Shown: positions 5,255-11,924 of the stretch, one piece after another
How the letters are laid out: each line of letters starts with the position of its first letter
Position numbering within the stretch: the stretch's first letter is position 1
Assembly: GCA_035630195.1 (NCBI GenBank)
Contig: DASQLD010000577.1
Span: forward strand, 1 to 11,924
Reading direction: 5' to 3'
Source: DASQDN01 sp035630195
GTDB taxonomy: Bacteria; Acidobacteriota; Terriglobia; Bryobacterales; Bryobacteraceae
Length of the DNA stretch: 11,924 bases
Made by a program: the position numbers and the translations under genes
The notes under the pieces: generated by a model
What the model saw: only the letters and a program-made list of their open reading frames with translations
Database searches by the model: none
Told to the model about the DNA's origin: nothing

Positions 5255-6847
5255 CGGGAACTCCCATTGTCACCCATCGCTTGCTTCGCATTTCTTGCAG
5301 TCACGGCCTACGCTGCCAGTGACGCGTACCCACCCGCTCGCTTCACCGATCCCCAACGTGTAGCCAAACTCGAATCCGCATTCCCCAAGATCGACAAGCT
5401 TTTTCAGGAGTACGTAGCCCAGCGAGGCATACCGGGCATGACATGGGGAATCGTCATCGACGGTCGCCTTGCGCACGTGCAATCGACCGGTCTTGCCAAT
5501 CGCGGCTCCGGCGCTGCTCCATCGCGCGACACGGTATTCCGAATCGCATCGATGACGAAGAGCTTCACCGCGCTCGCAATTTTAAAGCTGCGCGACGACG
5601 GCAAGCTGTCTCTCGAAGATCCCGTAGCAAAATGGATTCCAGAGTTTGCCCGCATGGAAATGCCGACGCGCGATACACCGCCGCTTCGCGTTCGGGATCT
5701 GCTGACTCATGGCGCCGGATTTCCCGAAGACAATCCATGGGGTGACCAGCAGCTTGGCGCCTCCGATGACGAGCTTACCGCCTGGCTAAAGAAAGGAATT
5801 CCCTTCTCCTCGACTCCAGGCACTCGCTACGAATACTCGAACTACGGCTTCGGTTTGCTAGGACGAGTCGTTACAAAGGCGGCGGGCATGCCTTACGAGA
5901 AGTATCTGCAGACGCAGATTCTAGCTCCCCTCAAGATGACCGCCTCGACACTCAACTCCTCCGATGTGCCGGCCGATCGCCGCGCCGTGGGATATCGACG
6001 TCTTCCCGATGGCTCGTATGCCGAGGAACCACCGCTGCCGCACGGAGCATTCGGCGCGATGGGAGGATTGTTGACCTCGGCTTCCGATCTTGGGAAGTAC
6101 GTCGCGTTCCAACTTGCCGCTTGGCCTCCCCGCGACGATGACGATCCGGGCCCCGTTCGCCGCAGTTCGGTCCGCGAGATGAATCATCTTTGGCGAACTT
6201 CTAATCTGGCGGTAAGACGCCCGGCGGGCAAGCTCCAAGCCGAGGTCAGCGGATACGGATACGGCCTTCGCATTTCGGCCGACTGCCGCTTCGATCACAT
6301 TGTCGGACATGGCGGTGGGCTACCGGGATATGGCTCCTACATGGCTTGGCTACCGAATCACGGAGTCGGGATCTTCGCGATGACAAACCTCACATACGCG
6401 GGACCCTCGCGTCCGATCGGCGAGGCGTGGGACATCCTGCTCGCGACGGGCGGACTTCGACCGCGCGAATTACCTGCGGCTCCGATCCTCACAAAGACTC
6501 GCGACAGCATTGTGAAGCTATGGAAATCCTGGGATTCGGCGGAGATTAAGAAGATAGCCGCAATGAACTTGCTTATCGATATTCCGGAACAGCAGCGCCA
6601 GAACCAGATTCGGGACCTGAAAGCAGACGTCGGAGAATGTTCTTCAATCAGTCCTGTTATGGCCGAGAACTGGCTGCGTGGACAATTCAACATGACTTGC
6701 GAGAAAGGTACCGTTGGCGTTTTTTTCACGCTAGCTCCGACGCGGGCGCCGGGGGTCCAAGCGCTGTCTTTTCAACGTATCGCAGAGCCGTCAACACGCC
6801 TCAGCGCCCCGACTGGAGCCCCTCCCGGCATAACGTGTTCGGAATAA
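5252..6847 (+). CDS. Exported class C beta-lactamase-like serine hydrolase (S12 family) with C-terminal extension
   Basis: 531 aa. It opens with a signal peptide (MRELPLSP, then a hydrophobic core to about residue 20, with AYA-A as a cleavage candidate near 21), so it should act in the periplasm or outside. The penicilloyl-serine fold motifs are complete: SMTK (Ser100, Lys103), YSN (Tyr195-Asn197) and HGG (His353-Gly355). Relatives include D-aminopeptidases, esterases such as EstB, and class C beta-lactamases, and sequence alone does not tell these apart. After about residue 405 comes a 125-residue tail with a WKSWDSAEIKKIA helix and a block around VGECSSISPVMAENWLRGQF. It looks like a small separate alpha/beta domain, perhaps a substrate-like or NTF2-type fold. 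The frame is open upstream to 5090, but only starts near 5228-5252 give a signal peptide. None has a clear ribosome binding site, so the exact start is uncertain. Confidence 0.9.
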   Translation: MRELPLSPIACFAFLAVTAYAASDAYPPARFTDPQRVAKLESAFPKIDKLFQEYVAQRGIPGMTWGIVIDGRLAHVQSTGLANRGSGAAPSRDTVFRIASMTKSFTALAILKLRDDGKLSLEDPVAKWIPEFARMEMPTRDTPPLRVRDLLTHGAGFPEDNPWGDQQLGASDDELTAWLKKGIPFSSTPGTRYEYSNYGFGLLGRVVTKAAGMPYEKYLQTQILAPLKMTASTLNSSDVPADRRAVGYRRLPDGSYAEEPPLPHGAFGAMGGLLTSASDLGKYVAFQLAAWPPRDDDDPGPVRRSSVREMNHLWRTSNLAVRRPAGKLQAEVSGYGYGLRISADCRFDHIVGHGGGLPGYGSYMAWLPNHGVGIFAMTNLTYAGPSRPIGEAWDILLATGGLRPRELPAAPILTKTRDSIVKLWKSWDSAEIKKIAAMNLLIDIPEQQRQNQIRDLKADVGECSSISPVMAENWLRGQFNMTCEKGTVGVFFTLAPTRAPGVQALSFQRIAEPSTRLSAPTGAPPGITCSE

Positions 6848-6943
6848 TACGAATTCGTCCCAACAGTGCAGACGGGCTAAACTGAAGAGTCTTTGGCCGC
6901 ACCTCATGGTTCGGCTTTGGGAACTAGAGACGTGAGAGCTTCG

Positions 6944-9169
6944 ATGCACTCCGCACCCGCCGCCGATAGCGAGTTCACTCTACTTGACGCCCTCTCCCAA
7001 GGCGTCATCAGAGTCGATGAGAACTGGATTATCCTCTACATCAATCCGGCCGCGGAGCGTCTTCTTCATTTGCCGCAAGGCAAATCCCTCGGAAACAAAT
7101 TGTGGGATACCGGGGCTCCGTTGCCTGACGATTTCATTGCCCACGTTACCAAGTCCGTCGATAGAGCGACCGTGGTGTTGGAAATTCCCGGCTCTCCAGA
7201 ACGGCGCGAGCTGGAAATTGCTCCCATCCCGCAAGGCCGTCTAATCGAGATACGCGATCTCACACCGGTCAGGCACGCGGAAGCCGCGCTTGAAACCAAT
7301 CAGGAATTCCTGCAAGCCGTCCTCGACAATATTCAGGCAGGAATTGTCGCTTGCGATGAGACCGGTACCCTAAGGGTCTTCAATCACATCACACGCGAAT
7401 TTCACGGCCTGGCTGAAGCGCCATTGCCACCCGACCAATGGTCGGCGCATTACGACCTCTATGGCGCCGATGGCATCACGCCTCTGGCCAAGGAAGATAT
7501 TCCTCTCTATCGAGCATTCTCAGGCGAAATCATCCGAAATGCTGAGATGGTCATCGCACCCAAACAGGGTCCTCGAAGGTCGATTCTCGCAAGCGGCCGC
7601 GCATTGATTGCGAACGATGGGAGAAAACTCGGCGCTGTGGTCGCGATGCATGATATTACCCATCGCAAGATATCCTCGCGCCGTGTGCGCGATGCGTTGC
7701 GACAGTTCCGAACTCTCTTCAACGATGCGCCGATCGCCTACCACGAGATCGACAGATCAGGAATCGTCCGACGCGTCAACCGCGCCGAGTGCCGGCTTCT
7801 CGAGCGAAGACACGAGGAAATGATCGGTCGGCCGATCTGGGAGTTCGTTCCCGAGGAAGACCGGGAACGCCGCAGGATGGCGATCCTTACAAGGCTCGAG
7901 GGCATGCAACCTCTGGTCGCCCAGGAGTGCGAATACTTGACGGGTTCGGGTAAACGCATCCGAGTCGAGCTCCACGCGAATCTGATAACAACGGCTTCGG
8001 GGGATATCGTCGGCATTCGAACGGCGATGCTGGATATTACGGATCGCAAACGGCGCGAACAACAAACGCAAGTACTGGTCAGAGAGATGGCTGCCCGGGA
8101 GCTTGCTGAAGCTTCATCGGCTGAGCTCAGGAACATCCTGGAGCGCATCGGCGACGCCTACATCGCTTTCGACCCTGAATGGCGATACACATATGTCAAC
8201 CGCAAGGCGGCGGAGCTCGCTCGAAAGCCCGCGTCCGAACTCATCGGACGGAGTGTTTGGGATGAGTTTCCGGATGCAGTGCGGACGCCATTCTTTTCGG
8301 AACTGCAGCGCTCGATGCGTGAGCAGGCGCCGGTCGAATTCGTCAACCATTTCGCGCCGCTAGGGAAATGGTTCGAGAATACGGTCTATCCGAGCCCGTT
8401 CGGTGTCAGCGTGTTTTATCGCGATATCACGGAACGCGTCCGTACTCAGCGGGCGCTCGAACTGCGCACTGCCGAACTTGCGCGAAAGAACGCCGAGCTC
8501 GAGACATTTGCGTCTGTCGCATCGCATGATCTTCAGGAGCCGCTTCGAATGATCGGCGGCTATGCGGCCATGTTGTCGAAGCGATATTCCGGAGCAATCG
8601 ACGCCGACGCGGATGAGTTCATTCGTTACATCACGCAGGGCGTCAGTCACATGCAGCAGCTCATCCGCGACCTTTTGACTCTCTCCCGCCTCGGCGCCGG
8701 AGCCGAGCAAGTACACAACATCAGCATTGCCGATGTTGTCGAGAAAGCATGCGCAAATCTCGATATGGCGATCTCCGATAGCCGGGCCTTTATCGATTGT
8801 CAGGCCTTGCCCTTCGTCCGCTTCAACGAAACGCGAATGCTGCAACTTCTGCAAAATCTCATCGGCAATGCGATCCGTTACCGCGGAGGCGCTAAGCCGC
8901 AAATCACTATCGCAGCGACACGCGAGCCGTCAGGATGGAAGGTCGCCATCCAAGACAACGGCATAGGGTTCGATATGCAACATGCCGAGGAGATCTTCCT
9001 TCCTTACAAACGTCTGCAGCGAGGGGCCGAGCCAGGCACCGGAATCGGACTGGCGATCTGCAAGAAAATTGTTGAAAGTCGCGGCGGCCGAATTTGGGCC
9101 CAATCGTCTCCCGGCATAGGCTCAACGTTCTACTTCACCGTTCCGGACATGGTCCAAACCGGCGAGTAA
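6944..9169 (+). CDS. Soluble multi-PAS sensor histidine kinase
   Basis: 741 aa from the ATG chosen. Four PAS-like modules lie at about 10-110, 122-240, 253-370 and 395-500. Modules 2-4 end in the familiar MHDITHRK, MLDITDRKR and YRDITERV. A short coiled coil (500-520) leads to the HisKA domain with phospho-acceptor His528 in ASHDLQEPLR. The ATPase domain has the N box (Asn638, Asn642 in QNLIGNAIRYR), G1 DNGIGF (671-676), the F box around FLPYKRL and G2 GTGIGL (698-703). All catalytic boxes are intact. There is no membrane segment and no receiver domain, so it is a cytosolic sensor of unknown signal whose partner regulator lies outside this window. Alternative starts in frame are TTG 6893, TTG 6917 and GTG 6932, after an in-frame TAA at 6878, and none has a strong ribosome binding site. 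The kinase core resembles the phytochrome-like type, but no chromophore domain is present. Confidence 0.93.
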   Translation: MHSAPAADSEFTLLDALSQGVIRVDENWIILYINPAAERLLHLPQGKSLGNKLWDTGAPLPDDFIAHVTKSVDRATVVLEIPGSPERRELEIAPIPQGRLIEIRDLTPVRHAEAALETNQEFLQAVLDNIQAGIVACDETGTLRVFNHITREFHGLAEAPLPPDQWSAHYDLYGADGITPLAKEDIPLYRAFSGEIIRNAEMVIAPKQGPRRSILASGRALIANDGRKLGAVVAMHDITHRKISSRRVRDALRQFRTLFNDAPIAYHEIDRSGIVRRVNRAECRLLERRHEEMIGRPIWEFVPEEDRERRRMAILTRLEGMQPLVAQECEYLTGSGKRIRVELHANLITTASGDIVGIRTAMLDITDRKRREQQTQVLVREMAARELAEASSAELRNILERIGDAYIAFDPEWRYTYVNRKAAELARKPASELIGRSVWDEFPDAVRTPFFSELQRSMREQAPVEFVNHFAPLGKWFENTVYPSPFGVSVFYRDITERVRTQRALELRTAELARKNAELETFASVASHDLQEPLRMIGGYAAMLSKRYSGAIDADADEFIRYITQGVSHMQQLIRDLLTLSRLGAGAEQVHNISIADVVEKACANLDMAISDSRAFIDCQALPFVRFNETRMLQLLQNLIGNAIRYRGGAKPQITIAATREPSGWKVAIQDNGIGFDMQHAEEIFLPYKRLQRGAEPGTGIGLAICKKIVESRGGRIWAQSSPGIGSTFYFTVPDMVQTGE

Positions 9170-9172
9170 GCA

Positions 9173-10447
9173 TCAGCGAAATTCGTACGTGTCGAGCGAT
9201 TCCGCCTTCATCGTGATGCTATAACCGGGCGTTTGAGGCGGCATATACCGACCGTTCTTCATCTTCACCGGATCGACGAAATGCTCGTGAAGATGATCGA
9301 CGAACTCCAGCAGGCGGCTTTCGAGCGATGCGCTGACGCACACATAGTCGAAGATCGAGAGATGCTGAACATATTCGCAGAGGCCGACGCCGCCGGCATG
9401 TGGACAGACGGGAACGCCGAACTTTTTGGCCATCAGTAATACCGAAAGAATCTCATTCACACCGCCCAACCGACAGCTATCGATCTGGCAAAATGAGATC
9501 GCCTTCGCTTGAAGCAATTGCTTGAACAACACGCGGTTCTGGCAATGCTCGCCCGTCGCCACACCAATCGGAGCAATCGCTTTCGCGATCGTGGCGTGGC
9601 CGAGCACATCATCCGGGCTAGTCGGCTCCTCGATCCACCAGGGACTAAATCGCGCGAGCTTCTTCATGTTCGCGATGGCCGCGTCCACATCCCATCGCTG
9701 ATTAGCATCCATCATCAGCTTGCGATCGCCTATCTCTTCCCGAATAATCGTGCAGCGCCGAATATCGTCTTCCATGTCGCCGCCGACCTTGATCTTGAAA
9801 TGAGTCCAGCCCTCCGCGATCGCATCCCGGCACAACTTTCGAAGCTGTTCATCGGTATAGCCTAACCAACCCGCCGATGTCGTGTAAGCAGGGTATCCAT
9901 CCCGCTCCATCTCGGCGATGCGGACGTCTCGCGTTGCAACATTGGCCCGCAGAATCACAAGAGCTTCTTCGGGCGTAAGAGCATCGGTGATGTACCGGAA
10001 ATCGATGCAGCGAACAATCTCCTCCGGTGTCATGTCGCAAAGCAGACGCCAGACCGGTTTCCGCTCAGCTTTCGCCCACAAGTCCCATACTGCGTTGACG
10101 ACCGCGGCTGTCGCCAGATGAATCACCCCCTTTTCCGGGCCGACCCATCGCAACTGGCTATCCCCTGTGATCATGCGCCAGAACGCGCCCATATCGGTCG
10201 TGAATGACTCCAATGTTTTGCCGACAATGAGTGGCTTCAACGCCTCAACGGCAGCAACACACAACTCATTGCCGCGGCCGATCGTAAACGTCAAACCGTG
10301 CCCCTCGAGTGAGCCAGGCGACGTCTTAAGTAGGACATAAGCGGCAGAATAGTCAGGATCGATGTTCATCGCATCCGACCCGATATGTTCTCGTGAGGTA
10401 GGAAAGCGAATATCGCGCGTAACCACATCCGTAATGACGGTGCCCAT
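9173..10447 (-). CDS. fucD: L-fuconate dehydratase, enolase superfamily
   Basis: 424 aa, full length for this enzyme. It removes water from L-fuconate to give 2-keto-3-deoxy-L-fuconate in the oxidative fucose pathway, in the cytoplasm with Mg2+. Family motifs recognised are RDIRFPTS (11-18), SDAMNIDPDYSAAY (24-37), GHGLTFTIGRGNE (49-61), SQLRWVGPEKGVIHLATAAVVNAVWD and YTTSAGWLGY (188-197). Active-site residues are Lys218/Lys220 in FKIKVGGD, metal ligands Asp247 (MMDANQ), Glu274 (IEEPTSPDD) and Glu300 (ATGEH), Asp323 (QIDSCRLGG) and His350 (VCPHAGGVGLCE). The near-complete match to the FucD/ENOSF1 group makes this assignment firm at family level; related acid sugars remain possible substrates. 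GGTGG lies eight bases before the ATG. No other fucose gene is in the window. It stops three bases from the convergent kinase stop, with no hairpin between. Confidence 0.92.
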   Translation of the reverse strand: MGTVITDVVTRDIRFPTSREHIGSDAMNIDPDYSAAYVLLKTSPGSLEGHGLTFTIGRGNELCVAAVEALKPLIVGKTLESFTTDMGAFWRMITGDSQLRWVGPEKGVIHLATAAVVNAVWDLWAKAERKPVWRLLCDMTPEEIVRCIDFRYITDALTPEEALVILRANVATRDVRIAEMERDGYPAYTTSAGWLGYTDEQLRKLCRDAIAEGWTHFKIKVGGDMEDDIRRCTIIREEIGDRKLMMDANQRWDVDAAIANMKKLARFSPWWIEEPTSPDDVLGHATIAKAIAPIGVATGEHCQNRVLFKQLLQAKAISFCQIDSCRLGGVNEILSVLLMAKKFGVPVCPHAGGVGLCEYVQHLSIFDYVCVSASLESRLLEFVDHLHEHFVDPVKMKNGRYMPPQTPGYSITMKAESLDTYEFR

Positions 10448-10493
10448 AGAGTAGCCACCAGTCTATCGCTGCCAGGCCTGATAACCGCGAAAT

Positions 10494-10524
10494 AAAAAAG
10501 GCTGGTCCGTCATGGGACCAGCCT
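10494..10524 (-). terminator. Rho-independent terminator of the TonB receptor gene
   Basis: On the minus strand, a perfect 10-bp stem (arms 10515-10524 and 10499-10508) with a 6-base loop is followed by TTTTT and then ATT. It starts 26 bases after the receptor stop codon. The T-run lies on the minus strand only, so it serves the receptor and separates it from the fuconate dehydratase gene, which starts 46 bases beyond the T-run. A promoter for fucD should therefore lie in about 10448-10493, but I cannot identify one there. Confidence 0.93.
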
Positions 10525-10550
10525 CAAATCTCCGCAGCCTTACGAAGAGA

Positions 10551-11924
10551 TTAGAACGTTACACGCGCGCTCACCTGTAACCGGCGCGCGTTCGTGCCGT
10601 CCGGGAAGCCCTGACTTGCATTGCCATTGCCAAGACCCGACGATGGAGTCAACACCCCACCCGCCAGACGATAAGCTTCCACGTTCACAAACGTGTTGTA
10701 TTGCGTATTGAATGCGTTGAATGCTTCGAGGTTCAGGTAAACCTGAACTCGCTCGCTGAACGGCAGCACTTTCGTCAACCGGGCATCGACGCGGAAAGTT
10801 TGGTCGATGTCGAGACTGTTGATCGGCAGGAACGGTACTCGATTGGAACCACCCAGTCCGTTCAAACTCGTATTGAACGCTGCTCCACTGAACGGAGCGC
10901 CCGATACGAAGATCGTCGGCGTAGCCGGCTGAGATGACGCCATTGTCGTGATCTGCGATAACTGCCAGCTCTTCAGCAGCCAGCGCGAAAGTCCGCTATT
11001 GCTCTTCGTGAAGTCCGGAGCCCAGATCGAGCTGATGACAACACGGTGGCGCTGATCGAGTTGGGACGAAGCTTTGTCCATCGAGTAGTCACCGTTGAAC
11101 GTGCTTCGAATTTGATCGAAGAACAGCGCGTTCGTTCCGCCGCCTTGCATAGCGGTGTCGATTGCATGAGACCACGTATAAGCAACTGACCCTTCTAGAC
11201 CATGAGACATGCGTTTACGAAGCTGAAGTACGAGGCCGCTGTACCAGCTCTGGCCGCCGTTCTCTACCTGGATCAGTCGGCGGAATCGGGTATCGACGCG
11301 GTTCGCCAGGCGATAAGTCGGAGTCGTATACGATCCCACTTGGTTGCCGCTGGTATCGTTGATGCGGTAAGTCACATCGGGGCCCAATGCGCCGACATTA
11401 TTATCGCGTGAAGTGAACAAGCCGATGCCGCGGCTCCATAGGTAAGAAGCCGTGAAGCCGAGATTATCGCTTAACTGACGCTCAATCGCGATATCGGCCT
11501 GTTGCGTGTACGGCTGACGGAAATCAGATGCCGCGTACTGCACGTCAACTGCTCCAAGATTTCTGCCCGTCGGAAGGCCGCTCATGACGTTCGGGAAGGC
11601 CGGACCAAGGGCCAAATCCGCAGCCACGCTCCCGTTCAGTGTCAGTTGCGGTTGATACACGCCGTTATTGAAATACAAGTTCTGAAGCAGCGCGCCCGGA
11701 ATGCGCGCATAGAAAATTCCGTAACCGCCGCGGACCACTGTCTTCTGATCCGGGAAGGCGTAAGCAAGACCGAATCGCGGCGAGAAGTTCTTCCTGGGCT
11801 CGCGAATCGTCGTAGTCTGCGGAACCAGTGGGTTCGGAGTGCCCGGCTGCTGCAGATCCGTGAATTCGTAACGCATGCCCAAGTTGAGCGTCAGCGCAGA
11901 GGTTACGCGGAACTGATCCTGTAC
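10551..11924 (-). CDS. Oar-like TonB-dependent receptor, C-terminal part (5' end outside window)
   Basis: 457 codons of coding sequence are visible and the frame stays open to the window edge. The first visible residues, VQDQFRVTSALTLNLGMRYE, are mid-barrel, so the TTG/ATG near 11880 is not a real start and the N-terminal part is missing. The sequence is rich in alternating aromatic and polar beta strands, for example GGYGIFYARIPG, LGFTASYLWSRG, SHGLEGSVAYTWSHAID and DQRHRVVISSIW. It ends LQVSARVTF, with the terminal Phe of outer-membrane barrels. This matches the large acidobacterial family of TonB-dependent, Oar/CarboxypepD_reg-like receptors, which usually exceed 1000 residues and import or bind large substrates. 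The substrate cannot be read from this part. Because the neighbour is a sugar-acid dehydratase, glycan uptake is possible but unproven. Confidence 0.92.
   Translation of the reverse strand, partial: VQDQFRVTSALTLNLGMRYEFTDLQQPGTPNPLVPQTTTIREPRKNFSPRFGLAYAFPDQKTVVRGGYGIFYARIPGALLQNLYFNNGVYQPQLTLNGSVAADLALGPAFPNVMSGLPTGRNLGAVDVQYAASDFRQPYTQQADIAIERQLSDNLGFTASYLWSRGIGLFTSRDNNVGALGPDVTYRINDTSGNQVGSYTTPTYRLANRVDTRFRRLIQVENGGQSWYSGLVLQLRKRMSHGLEGSVAYTWSHAIDTAMQGGGTNALFFDQIRSTFNGDYSMDKASSQLDQRHRVVISSIWAPDFTKSNSGLSRWLLKSWQLSQITTMASSQPATPTIFVSGAPFSGAAFNTSLNGLGGSNRVPFLPINSLDIDQTFRVDARLTKVLPFSERVQVYLNLEAFNAFNTQYNTFVNVEAYRLAGGVLTPSSGLGNGNASQGFPDGTNARRLQVSARVTF

Noticed and set aside
8360..8902. 180-codon minus-strand frame inside the histidine kinase
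   Set aside because: It is a shadow of the HisKA/ATPase coding region with no domain features and no ribosome binding site.
11876..11882. TTG/ATG near the right edge as the start of the TonB receptor
   Set aside because: The frame stays open to the edge and the upstream residues match a typical receptor barrel strand, so this is internal to a larger gene.

Overview
The window looks like chromosomal DNA of an Acidobacteriota member, possibly from the Solibacter/Bryobacter side. The evidence is moderately high GC, dense genes on both strands, the C-terminal part of an Oar-like TonB-dependent receptor (a family greatly expanded in that phylum), a long tetraether-synthase-like radical SAM protein, and a small cysteine-patterned hypothetical protein that I associate from memory with acidobacteria. 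The taxonomy is an inference, and nothing in the window is an rRNA or other marker. I see no CRISPR array, tRNA, rRNA, insertion sequence or phage gene.

Layout. (a) 1-2392: a radical SAM protein of the Tes/MJ0619 family on the minus strand. It ends at a textbook intrinsic terminator (52-79) and is preceded by a 193-base leader or intergenic region with two unexplained inverted repeats. (b) 2393-3207: a minus-strand pair in which a short Cys-motif protein overlaps the start of a hotdog acyl-CoA thioesterase. (c) 3236-3547: a small plus-strand TPR protein, diverging from (b) and overlapping the tail of the next gene. (d) 3533-5253: a minus-strand operon of a HAD phosphatase followed by two tandem Uma2-type PD-(D/E)XK nuclease-like paralogues, about 67% identical to each other. 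(e) 5252-6847: a plus-strand exported class C beta-lactamase-like serine hydrolase whose start codon overlaps the HAD start. (f) 6944-9169: a soluble multi-PAS histidine kinase. (g) 9173-10447: an L-fuconate dehydratase on the minus strand. (h) 10499-11924: a terminator and the partial TonB-dependent receptor, cut by the window edge.

How the genes fit together. The most attractive theme is lipid chemistry at the left end. A Tes-like enzyme, a class known to join lipid tails by carbon-carbon bonds, sits downstream of an acyl-CoA thioesterase on the same strand. Acidobacteria are known for membrane-spanning iso-diabolic acid and branched GDGT lipids, so this gene is a credible candidate for that pathway. 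At the right end, fuconate dehydratase and an outer-membrane receptor are adjacent and could both serve sugar scavenging, but a strong terminator separates them. The middle genes have no evident shared pathway.
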